A stretch of 64,000 nucleotides of DNA from Blastocladiella emersonii ATCC 22665 (Eukaryota > Blastocladiomycota > Blastocladiomycetes > Blastocladiales > Blastocladiaceae): NCBI GenBank assembly GCA_025594325.1, contig JANHCV010000009.1, positions 310,001 through 374,000 of the forward strand, given 5' to 3'. This document shows, one piece after another, positions 1-9,203 of the stretch (positions are counted from its first letter, which is position 1; each line of letters starts with the position of its first letter). The notes beneath the pieces are model-generated. The model did no database searches and was not told the DNA's origin. It saw nothing but the letters and a program-made list of their open reading frames with translations. A program made the position numbers and the translations under genes.

Positions 1-54
1 CGCGTCCATCTTCGATCTGTAGTTATGTACAATGTATGCAATTGCGAGCGGGCA

Positions 55-3000
55 TCACTGGAACAGCACGTTGGCGCGCTGCATCGGCGACTCGGGCGAG
101 GACTCGTCGTCATCGCTATCGCTTTCAGGCGCCTCAACGGGCGCTGCTACGACAGCCGGTGCGGGCGGAGGCGGAGCAACCACGCGCCGCCGTACCGTGA
201 CCTCGAGCCCGTCGTCCGAGTCCGAGTCCGGGTCCTCGCTGCTCGACTCGGCCACGCCACCGGGGTACAGATACGACCCGCGCGGCGGCCCTTCATCCGC
301 CGCGTCCATCCCGTCCGTCGTCGCAGCCGCGTCGTCGTCAGCGCCGTGCGGGGGAGACGTGCCGCCGCCGCCGCCACCGCCGCTGCCGAGCGAGTGGCGC
401 CGGTGCACGCTGAGCGGGCCGCCGCGCGGCGCACGGCGGCGGCGGTGACGTGGCGGGAGCGGGCGGCGGGCGACCGGGGTCACGTCCGCGTCGTCGTCCT
501 CGTCGCTCGTGGTCGGCGAGCTCGACGACGACAGCGGTTCCTCGTCCTCGCCCTCGACATCCGCTGGTACCGCCGCCGTCGTGAGAAGGCCAGGCGACGA
601 CCCGCCCGCGCCGGGCGCGGACCCAAGCTTGCCGTGCTGCAACCCGGCGATCGACGCGGACGACGACGGCGACGAGAACGTCCCCGCGGCGCGCGCCCCG
701 CCGCCGCCTCCGCTCGGCCCATGCGACGATGGCGGGGACGGCGGCGAGGGCAGCCGGTGCGCGTGCTGGCTGTGGAGGTACGCGCCCGAGAGGTGGACGG
801 CGGACTTGACGCGGAGCTGTTTCGGGCCGTGGTGCTGCTGCTGTACTGCGGCCGCGGGCGCGCCCGCCGACATGCCCCATCCGGCGGGGACGAGGCCGCG
901 GAGCGTAGCGACGGCCGAAGGCGACGGCTGCGTCGTCGTGAGCGGGCCGGCGGACGCGGGGCTCTGGTGGGCGATGCGGACGGGCTGGAGGGCGAGCGCG
1001 GGCGGCGGCGCGGTGGCGGCGGGGGTGCTGAGCGAGCGCAGGCGGCAGCGGTAGAGCATCTCGTCGAGGGCCATTTCGACCTGGAGGTGGTTCTGCATGA
1101 TGGAGATCTTGGGCCAGGTGGCGCGCTCGCCTTTGAGGGTAGCCTCGATCATAGACTTGGGGGTCGGGTTGGTCAGGATGCCGAGGTAGTCGGCGACGCC
1201 GATCTCGGGGATGATGGTGATATCGCCCATGTACCGCTGCGAGACGATGGACTGGACGCGGTACAGGAGCTCGGGGAGGAGGCCGAGCTCGCGCAGCTGG
1301 TTGCACCGGAGGTTGAACTCGGACCGCGAGAAGCTGAGGACGGCTTCGCATGCGGACCGGAGCCCCGATTTGGCGAGCGATTTCGAGAGGAAGGGCACGA
1401 CGTGCGGGTTCACCTGGCACACGATGAAGTGGTTCACGTTGAACAGCTCGCTCAGCTTCTGCATCGGCAGGTCCGACTCGACCGACCCGTCGATCCACCG
1501 GTGGCCCGACGGGTTCCACTGCACGGGGCGGCCCGACCGGTCCTTGGCGAGGAGCGGCGCCGGCTTGAAGACGTATGGCACCGAGCACGACGCGGCCACG
1601 GCCGACCAGACGTACTACGCAGCGGGGAGGCGCGGGTGGTGAGCGCGGACGTGTTATGGAGAGAGCGGGGCTCACGTACGACGTTGGGCGCGGTAATGTA
1701 GTTGAGCAGGCGCGGCATCTCGTAGACGGTCGAGGAGCTGACGGTGATGTTGAGGATGCGTCGCGTGCGGTTGAACGACTCCTACACGCGCCGAGCGCGG
1801 TCAGCGTGGCCGCGCAACGAGGGTACGGGGAGGGAAGCGTGCCTGGAAGGTGATGTCGCCGAACATGGCCTTGACCGTGTTGATGAGGGTCTCGACGTCG
1901 AACAGGACACCTGGTTGCGGGTCATAGTCAGTCATCAATCGAATGAGCAGCGGCGAGTAAGAGGGACGACGTACCGCTCTTGAGGAAGCGGTTGAGGACG
2001 TGCAGCGGGCCGTTCTCGCTCGGGTCGTCGAAAAAGTCCTACACCCCGCGCGAGTCAGCACGGCCCATGACCACGCATGAAGAAAACGCACGAGTCGAGT
2101 GTAGGCCGGGTTGAGCATGCGCTCAAACTCGTCCTCGGTGTGGGTGCAGACAAACGACGCGATGATGGACCCACCGGACGCGCCCGAGACGATGCGCGGG
2201 AGGAGCTTGGCCTCCCAGAGGGCCTTGACGACGCCGATATGGTTAAGCGCAAGCGTCGCGCCGCCGGAGAGCAGGAGCGCGGTGCGACCAAACGCCTGGC
2301 GCGAGTTGAGAAAGAACTCGGTCCGCGCGCGGGGCGAGATGGCGTCCGACTCGGCGTCGCACACGAGCTCGAGGCATTTCACGGCCTCGCCAATGTACTC
2401 CTCGATGAGGTGCTTGGTCCCGACGTGGCACTCGGCGTAGAGGAGCGGGTTGCCCATATTCGCGAGGTTGCGCGACAGGGACGTGCGCAGGAGGACGAGC
2501 AGGCGGGGCAGATCGCCGGCCTCGCGCGCGGCGCGCAGCGACGCGAGGCGGTCCTGGACCAGCTCCCAGTCGTAGTGCGGCGAGACCGGGTCGGCGCGCC
2601 ACGCCTCGCGGCCGTCGATGGCGTCGAGCGTGGCCGCGGCGGCGCTCCACTGCTCGTACGACGAGGCGGCGGAGAGCAGGTGCTCGTAGTACCCGCGCGA
2701 CCGCGGCGGGACCAGCACGCTCGCGACGGTGCCGCGCAGCCGGCCCAGGTGGTGCGCGGCCACCTCGGCGGCCATGGCGCGGGTCTCGGCGGACAGCGCG
2801 CCGATTTTCGACGCGGACGAGGACGCGGCGGCCTCGGTGGGCGCGTCGTCGGGTTCGAGCATCGCGGCGGGTTTCGCGGGGACCGGCGCGTGCAGCCCGC
2901 CGCCGGCAGCGTCGTAGGCGGGCGGCGGGGTGACGGGGCTGGGCGGGGTCACGAGGGCGGCGTGCAGGGCGGCGCGATCAAGAGCGACATCATGCTGGTG

Positions 3001-3135
3001 GTGGTACGGGTGGCGGTCGACGACGGGAGCGGCGAGCGAGGAGGGCAGGGTCGGCGAGAGCAGGTCGAAGCGCGCGACGGTCGGGGTGGCGGGGGCAGAG
3101 GCCGCGGTCGGGCGGAGGCCGAGCCCGAGGGACAT
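55..3135 (-). CDS. Patatin-domain triacylglycerol lipase (Tgl3/4/5, SDP1-like; DUF3336 + patatin)
   Basis: Predicted lipid-droplet triacylglycerol lipase or lysophospholipid-modifying enzyme. The ATG lies at 3133-3135. Exon 1 (to about 2092, 348 aa) holds a variable N-terminus, a DUF3336-like region and the oxyanion/nucleophile section: LLLSGGATLALNHIGV followed by the GASGGS elbow, with Ser near residue 320. At least four short introns follow between about 2091 and 1600. After them come TFQ-ESFNRTRRIL, a hallmark of this family, and the catalytic Asp in WIDGSVESDLP. The C-terminal ~200 residues are low-complexity Ser/Gly/Asp-rich and end at a stop at 55. The junction before ESFNRTRR appears to use a GC-AG intron, because the donor after TTCCAG reads GCACGC. 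Substrate specificity cannot be read from sequence. The gene is divergent from the release-factor gene, with about 410 bp between start codons. Confidence 0.88.
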
Positions 3136-3547
3136 TCGGGCGGGCGTGGGGGGCGGCGGCGCGTCGGGGTGGGCGGCGGCGACGCGTGCGTGTTGGTGCG
3201 TGTAGGGCAGAGGTTGTGCGATGGGCCGGCGGTCGGTTCACTCGGCGGCGGGGTTGCAGTGCATGAGAATGGCCATCAACGGGTCGGTTTCTTTCCCGGG
3301 GAGTAGAGAGAACAAGCTTCTCCTTCCCGACAGCGCGACCGACTGATGATGAGGCTGAGCTGAGGCGCGGCGGGAGACGTCGCTCGCGCTCACGCGCCGC
3401 GGCCTGAAACGGCTTTCACGTGGCCCGCTCGCTTCCCTTCCTTCTCCCGCTTCTTCCGCTTGAAAACGGCGCCGCGTCAAGTGTCCCGCACCGCCCGCGA
3501 GACACCCTCGAAACGACGCGTTGAACAACTCGCAACACCTCCCGGCC
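3136..3547. promoter_or_regulatory. Bidirectional promoter region between lipase and release-factor genes
   Basis: 412 bp between two divergent ATGs. Reading frames here are only GC-rich shadows. A CGACGCGTT box (ACGCGT core) lies about 35 bp before the release-factor ATG. No clear TATA box was seen. Confidence 0.4.
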
Positions 3548-4751
3548 ATGCGCGCCCTCGCCGTCCTCGCGCGCCAGCTCAGCCTGCTCGGCCGCGCCTC
3601 ATGCATCGACGCCCTGCGCGCGCACCCGCTGCTGCTCGCCGCCAACGATGATGGAGATGCCTCGGCGGGCCCGCACGCTCGGACGGCCGGCCGGATCCGC
3701 GCCGCCGTCGAACAGCACGACCGGATCGCGGCGGCCGTGGCTGATCTGCACGAGCTCGCTGGTTCGCCCGCGCTTCTCTCCCAACCCGCGAATGAGAGCA
3801 CTGACAGGGACCGACAAGTCTAGACACGGGCTTCTCCGAACCCGACCTGGCCGACGACGCCGCCCGCCTCCTCTCCGAGACCGACGCCGCGCTCTCCGCC
3901 ACGACCGCGCAGTGGATCCCGCACGCGTCCTCCCCCTGTCTCCTGACCGTGAGCGCAGGCGCGGGCGGCGCGGATAGCGAGGACTGGGCGCGAATGCTCG
4001 CCGACATGTACGCCGCGCACGCATCCCGCATTGGGGGAGGGGTGCGGTGGCTCGAGCAGTCGGCGCGCGCACACTCGCTCGAGGTACTCGCCGACGGCGC
4101 GACCGCGGCGTACACGGGCGAGGCCGGCGTGCACCGGCTCGTGCGCGTGAGCCCGTTCAACGCTGCGGGGAAGCGGCATACGAGTTTTGCGGCGGTCGCG
4201 GTCACGCCGCTGCTCGAAGAGGGTGAGGGCATCCGCATTGACCCGAAAGACCTCGACGTGCAGGTGTTCCGCTCGGGCGGCGCCGGCGGGCAGAGCGTCA
4301 ACACGACCGACTCGGCCGTGCGCGTCGTCCACCGGCCGTCGGGCATCACGGTCGTGTGCCAGCAGGAACGGTCGCAGCACCGCAACCGCGCTACCGCGAT
4401 GCGGATTCTTCATGCGCGGTTGCTCGAGCGCGAGCGGGCTCAGGCGTACGTTCTCTCGTTCCTCTCCTCTCGTCGCCACCGCTGACTCCCCTCAAACCCG
4501 CCCGTAGAGCGAAAGAAAAGGCCGCGCGACACGACTCGGCCGCGTCCAACGCGTTCGGCTCGCAGCTCCGCTCGTACGTGCTGCACCCGTACCACGCCGT
4601 GAAATGCCACGCGTCGGGCTACTCGACCCCGCGCGCGACGGCCGTCCTCGACGGCGGCGACGAGCTCGACCGCGTCATCGAGTCGCTACGCGTGCACCGC
4701 GCGCACCTCGCTGCCTCGGCCGCCATTGCGAATGGAACATGGGTATCATAA
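3548..4751 (+). CDS. Organellar peptide chain release factor, RF2 (PrfB) type
   Basis: Three exons (3548-3761, 3824-4445, 4508-4751) join in frame to 359 aa, the usual RF2 length. The N-terminus ([16 protein letters not shown]) looks like a mitochondrial presequence. The protein has the class-I release factor core: [15 protein letters not shown], then [20 protein letters not shown], then [10 protein letters not shown], whose GGQ triggers peptidyl-tRNA hydrolysis. It ends with GSQLRSYVL and [11 protein letters not shown]. The tripeptide after the VHR motif is SPF, the stop-codon reading motif of RF2 (UAA/UGA), instead of the PxT motif of RF1 and mtRF1. The TSF context after KRH also matches RF2. 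Fungal mitochondria usually read UGA as Trp, so the decoding role is unclear. A mitochondrial location is inferred. Confidence 0.85.
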
Positions 4752-4752
4752 T

Positions 4753-5954
4753 TCACTCCTGCATGTGCTCGAGAATCAGCCGCAGACAGTCGCCCTGCGT
4801 GATGATGTGCAGCGGGCACCCGGCGCCGTCCACGAGAAACACCTCGCGCACCCGCGTCGCGAGCAGCCCGACCACGCGCGACACGGGGTCGTCGAGATCG
4901 ACGGTCGCCGCGGGACGGCACACGGCCGCAACCGTCGCACCCGGCACGCACGCGGGGCCGGGCGTCCACGCGGGCACCACCGTTTTTTCCTTGTTGGGGT
5001 TTGGCGACTGCGTCCGCCCGCTCTTCGGCACGACCGGCCGCGCCGTCGGCGGGTGCGGCGCGACGACGGCCGCGGGCACGTCCCACGCGCCAAATACGCC
5101 GAGCTTGGGGGAACCCGTCTCGGACGCCGGGTACGTGACGGCGACGCGGTGCACGGCCCACGCCAGACACTGCGCCATGGCGGCGAAGGCGGGCGTCGCG
5201 TGGTCCACGGACCGCAGCGGCTGGTCGGCGTTTGTGCCGAAAAACTGCGCTTCGGCGAGCGTCGCGGACGCGAGCGCAGGTGGGAGGGAGGTGGAGAGGT
5301 AACGCAGTAGCTGTGTCTGCGTGACTACCTGGTACAGCGAGGTGCCCTTGTCGTCGTTGGCGTCGTCGGTGATGAGCAGGCGGTGCGCGCGGTGCGTGAC
5401 CAGCTGGCGCAGCGTCGCGCCGACGGTCGCGGAGCGCGGGACCGAGAGCGTCGGGTTGCGCGACGAGAAGTCTACACACTCGGTTGTCAGCGATCATCAC
5501 TCGGCGCTGCAGTGAGGGTGCACGTACTGACAACGTCGCCACACACCGTCCCTGTCAACACCGCGCGCACATCCCACGCACTCCCGTCGTCGCCGTACTG
5601 CTCAGAGACAAACGCCATGAGGTCCGTCACGTCCAGAAACTCAAACCCGTGCCCGTCCCCCATGGCGATGGGCAGCGACGAGATGTTGTGCCGGTTGAAG
5701 GTCTGGACGGCCAGGATCAGCGGGTCGCCGTGCGCCAGCATGCACACGGGCTGCACCGACTGCGGCGGGACGACTGCGTCGAGTCGGCGCGACAGCACGT
5801 CGCCGGCGGCGGCGGTCGTGGAGCCGGGGAGGGGCAGGAGGGGGTCGGACAGGGGGCTCGCGAGCGAGGAGGACGAGGCGCTGCCCAGGTGGTGCCGGCG
5901 CGCGAGGTCCGGGTCGTCGGTCGCGACGACGGGGGACGAGGTCTGGTTTCCCAT
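4753..5954 (-). CDS. Tandem CBS-domain protein (AMPK-gamma / Sds23-like)
   Basis: Two exons with an intron near 5480-5525 (donor GTACGTGCAC, acceptor GTGTGTAG). Exon 1 encodes MGNQTSSP and a Ser-rich head, then a CBS module (PLILAVQTFNRHNISSLPI, ending FLDVTDLMAFV). Exon 2 contains another CBS pair: RSATVGATLRQLVTHRAHRL with LLITDD, and near the C-terminus AATVDLDDPVSRVVGLL with REVFLVDGAG, ending GDCLRLILEHMQE. Four CBS repeats would form two Bateman modules that bind adenine nucleotides, as in Snf4/AMPK-gamma or Sds23. I cannot choose between these from sequence alone. The stop codon lies only 2 bp from that of the convergent release-factor gene. Confidence 0.72.
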
Positions 5955-6370
5955 GGTGTGAGTTACATGTAATGAGTGCGTGGAGAGAGCGAGGATGGAG
6001 TGCGGGCGCGGAGCCGCGGTTTTGAGGCGGCCGGAAGGAGGAAGGAAGAGGAAGAGAGAAATAAATAAATAATAAATAATAAATTGACGCGTTGCTCATG
6101 CATATTTACAATCAAACAACAAAAATTGGAGGTAAAGTGCACCGGCCGACGATGCGGCCGAACGAGGGTCACCCGGCCCAGCAGGGCAAGGGCACCTCGC
6201 AGCTGAGCTGGCTTGCTACTATTCGAGCCACCGCCCCGCCGCTGACTCCTAAGCACAGCGCGTGCTCGTGGTCTTGGCAAGGGAAGCACGGACGTGCGGA
6301 CACGATGCGTGTCACACGCTCCAACCCAGCTGGTGGATGGTGAGGGGAAGGAGGGTAAGGACGGCTTGCA
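5955..6370. other. Intergenic: CBS-gene promoter and Fanzor 3' flank with hairpins
   Basis: 416 bp. The left half is AT-rich (ATAAATAAATAATAAATAAT, about 6060-6082) and is probably upstream sequence of the CBS gene. The right half lies immediately downstream of the Fanzor-type stop. It has three perfect short hairpins: CGGCCG stems at 6143-6148/6155-6160, GCACG/CGTGC at 6286-6297, and GACAC/GTGTC at 6299-6313. No protein-coding frame is supported. Confidence 0.4.
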
Positions 6371-7765
6371 CTACTCGACCGTGAGCGTGGTGCGGCGCTT
6401 GCGGTGGTAGCGGTGCTTGGGGCGGGCGGCGGGCAGCGGGTTGCCGTCCGCGTCCTTGGCCTGGTCCTCGAAGATGAGCTGCTTGATGGCGAACGAGAGG
6501 ATGTTGACGGCCGCGTTGCGGTCGCGCTGGACGCGGACGCCGCAGCGACGGCACGCGCGCGTCTGGTACACCTTCTTGTTGGTCTTGCCGAGCAGGTTGG
6601 TCTTGTCGGCCTTGGCGGCGGCGGGGTCGGCCATGGCGCACGCGGCGCACCACTTGCTCGAGAAGTTCTCGTCGACGGCGTACACGGTGACGCCGCGCGA
6701 GCGCAGCTCCTTGACCATCTCAACCACGGGGCCCTTGTCGGCCGCCGAGATCATGCCGAAGCCCGAGAAGTTGCGGCCGATGAGCACGACGTGGCCGCGC
6801 AGCGCGCGGGCGAGGTCGGCCCAGTACGCCTTGCGGCGGCCCTCGTTGGTGAACTTGGTGCTGCACACGCCGTGGCTGCAGCTCTCCTCGACCGTGGCCT
6901 CCATGTACTCGGTGGCGACCCAAGCGACCGCGCGGTGGTCGCCGGCAACGCACGAGTGCGCTGCATCGCCTGGTACGAGGCCCGCCTTGGCGCGCGACGC
7001 CTTGCGCTGCTCGCGGGCCTGGTTGGTGCCGACGTGGTGGTGGAACTCACAACTTGACAGCGACTGGAACAGCGGCCAAGTCAGGACGACGCGCGAGACC
7101 GCCGACCGAATGTACGCCTTGAGCACCTCGGACCACGGGCCGTCGCCGCCCTGCGCCGCCAAGTACGCGAGGTACTGGAGCCGCCGGAACAGGCGCGCGA
7201 GCTCAAACGGCACAACGAAGCCGGTGAGGAAGTCGCGCACGCCGGCGTCAATGACAAACATGCGCTGGCCGTAGCGGACGACAATCTTCTTCTTGTGCGA
7301 CTCGATCTTGTCACGGCCGCCCGGGATCGGGACCTGGACTGAGCCATGGGGTGCGAGCTTGTCAGCCTTGGCGAGCACCTGGTCGAGCGTGAGGCCGCCC
7401 GCGCCGTCGACCAAGACGCCCGCGAACGGCTTGTCGAACTTGCCCGTGGAGCGACGCCCTTGACGCCCGCCCGTCGTGGTGGTGGTGGTGGTGGTCTTGG
7501 TCCCGGCCTTCTTCTTGCCGGCAGCCTTCTTGACCATGTTGCCGCCAGCGCCCTCCTCGTCCTCCTCCTTGTCACCGCCGTCGCCGACCGTGTCCGCCCT
7601 TGGCCGGATGCCGCCCTTGTACAGGTACACGCGAACGACATGGCCGTCGGTCGAGATGCGGCCCTGGAACTGGTTGATGAGCGAGCCGCTGGGGCCGTGG
7701 CGCCGCAGGATGCGCGGGTCAACGAAGCCGTTGCACAGGTCGAGGAGCGCCTGTTCACTTGCAGG
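6371..7765 (-). CDS. Fanzor/TnpB-family RNA-guided nuclease-like protein, 5' end missing or unclear
   Basis: The open frame runs from 7765 to a TAG at 6371-6373 (464 codons) with no intron. The first in-frame ATG is at 7535-7537 (MVKKAAGKKKAGTK, followed by a Thr run), which would give 388 aa; upstream codons are also open, so the true start is uncertain. Signatures of the RuvC nuclease fold shared by TnpB and Fanzor are present. The RuvC-I Asp lies in MFVIDAGVRDFLTGF (codon 7247-7249). The RuvC-II Glu lies in YAVDENFSSKWC. A zinc ribbon follows with CAAC and CRRC (CX2C...CX2C). The RuvC-III Asp lies in VQRDRNAAVNI. The Asp-Glu-Asp triad is complete. The C-terminus is basic (RPKHRYHRKRR). Fanzors are eukaryotic TnpB relatives guided by an RNA from the 3' flank of their gene. 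Upstream sequence collides head-on with a Ulp1-like remnant, so a 5' truncation is likely. Confidence 0.8.
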   Translation of the reverse strand, partial: PASEQALLDLCNGFVDPRILRRHGPSGSLINQFQGRISTDGHVVRVYLYKGGIRPRADTVGDGGDKEEDEEGAGGNMVKKAAGKKKAGTKTTTTTTTTGGRQGRRSTGKFDKPFAGVLVDGAGGLTLDQVLAKADKLAPHGSVQVPIPGGRDKIESHKKKIVVRYGQRMFVIDAGVRDFLTGFVVPFELARLFRRLQYLAYLAAQGGDGPWSEVLKAYIRSAVSRVVLTWPLFQSLSSCEFHHHVGTNQAREQRKASRAKAGLVPGDAAHSCVAGDHRAVAWVATEYMEATVEESCSHGVCSTKFTNEGRRKAYWADLARALRGHVVLIGRNFSGFGMISAADKGPVVEMVKELRSRGVTVYAVDENFSSKWCAACAMADPAAAKADKTNLLGKTNKKVYQTRACRRCGVRVQRDRNAAVNILSFAIKQLIFEDQAKDADGNPLPAARPKHRYHRKRRTTLTVE

Positions 7766-8927
7766 TCAAACACCGTCGTCACGCTCGTGCAGAACTTTGC
7801 GCGGGTGATCGCCAGCCTCTTCTTCGTCACGCTGCTGGGCGCGGACACGGCCGAGGAGGTGGTTTGCGACGGTCGACCTGCGCACATGATCCCATCCGTG
7901 CGTGCCCGTATCGCCGACGGCACGCTCTCCGCCTTCAACGAGGAGGCCGAGGCGACGGCCAAGGTGGCAGTGGAGGTCATGGCGCGCCTCAACGTGGACG
8001 GGCTCATGGCCGCCACCGGGCTGTTCGCGTGCAAGGCCACGTCCTTTGTCGCCAGTGGCATTGCTCCTGTGTTCCTCGACTTGGCTCTACTGGACCTCTA
8101 CGTGCAGCTCTGCGGCGCGCGTCTCAACCACTCGGACTCGCACCTGGGCATCCTCCTCCCGATGCAGATGGGCGGCGTGTTTGGTTGTGGCTTCCACGGA
8201 CCGGGTTGCGCAATGGGGTGTCTCGGGGTGATGTGGGCGTCGCTGCTGGCCCAGTCGAACGAGGCCGACATGCGTGCACGCCTTGCGTGCCTCATCAACC
8301 CGGGTCTCAACATTGTGCTGCTCCACGACGTTCGCGGTGCTGGTCATTTCTTTGGCGCTACCATTGACGTCCAGGTTGCCGACGGCCACATCACGTTGTG
8401 CCACATCAAGTGGTACAACCCAAGCTCGGCGACAACGACGTGTTCCTCACCAACTTTGTCGAGATCGTCGAGAACCTCGCCGGGTGCGCCGTGACGACCA
8501 GTCACTACCCGCCCAACTTCTACCCGCAGGTCGACGGCTGCGACTGCCTACTCTACGTGATGCTGTTCGCCGAGCTGATCGCGTACGAGACGGCGGCGGG
8601 TGCGCCCTACCCCTTGTCCCGCGAGGCGCCCATGTTTGGTGCCGACCTGGATGGTGCTGGAACGTGGCCGCTGCTCAAGTACGAGTGGTACTTCCGCTCA
8701 GATGCGTCGCAGGTCGCTCGCCGTCGCGCGTTTGCACACGTCCTCACTGTACGTACTCACCCATGGTCCCGCTCATTGGCCTGGTACTGGCGCGACTTAC
8801 TAGCTCCCTTTTGTTTCTCTAGCTGCTGGCCGTCGGGCTCCACGGGCGTCGGATGCAGCGCAGGCGTGGCGACGACGTTCCCGTTCCGCCCAACGCTGTC
8901 TCGCTCCTGAACCGCAAGATGGACTGA
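7765..8927 (+). pseudogene. Ulp1-like (C48) cysteine protease gene, 5'-truncated and frameshifted
   Basis: Coding sequence is recognisable from SNTVVTLVQNFARVIASL just after 7765, but no start codon or 5' exon is visible because the adjoining bases belong to the opposite-strand Fanzor frame. Toward the C-terminus GAGHFFGATIDV resembles the catalytic His block, and QVDGCDCLLYVMLF the Gln...Cys block, of Ulp1/SENP proteases. The usual Asp motif is replaced by KWYNP. Between KWYNP and LGDNDVFLTNF the frame shifts by one base near 8420, with no room for an intron, so the gene is broken or has a sequencing error. A final intron (about 8750-8821, TTTCTCTAG acceptor) leads to VGLHGRRMQRRR and a TGA at 8925-8927. 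Ulp1-like domains are common in fungal DNA transposons, so a mobile-element origin is plausible. I saw no transposase. Confidence 0.55.
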
Positions 8928-9203
8928 TTGCGTTGGCGCTTTGGGTGGTGGAGTTGTTTTGGATGAATGAATGCGATGTGGGATGAATGAAGAATGATTG
9001 AACTCCTGGAAGATGGGGAACACGACAGGGAACGTGGAGACAAGGTGGTTGCTCGGTCCCTCCGCTCGGTGACTCATGCACAGTGACGAAACGTGATTCA
9101 CCGCCGCGTCTTCTCACGCCCCCACTCGCCTTCCTGTCCGCACTTCGCTTGAACGACGCGTCCTCTCCGCTCTCTCCTTCCACCAACCACACACACGCAT
9201 CAA

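Noticed and set aside
3521-3547. Earlier in-frame ATG (MNNSQHLP) for the release-factor gene
   Set aside because: The ATG at 3548 gives a better presequence and directly follows the CCGGCC context; the earlier one adds only nine polar residues. Not excluded.
6060-6082. AT-rich ATAA repeats as a terminal repeat of the Fanzor locus
   Set aside because: No matching inverted copy was found to the right of the Ulp1-like remnant (8928-9200).
7346-7764. Plus-strand open sequence upstream of the Ulp1-like remnant as its N-terminus
   Set aside because: It is exactly antisense to the Fanzor RuvC-coding frame and has no protease-like content.
7081-8061. Minus-strand frame as an upstream exon of the Fanzor-type gene
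   Set aside because: Ser/Ala/Arg-rich shadow of the Ulp1-like gene and of another Fanzor frame; no nuclease motif.
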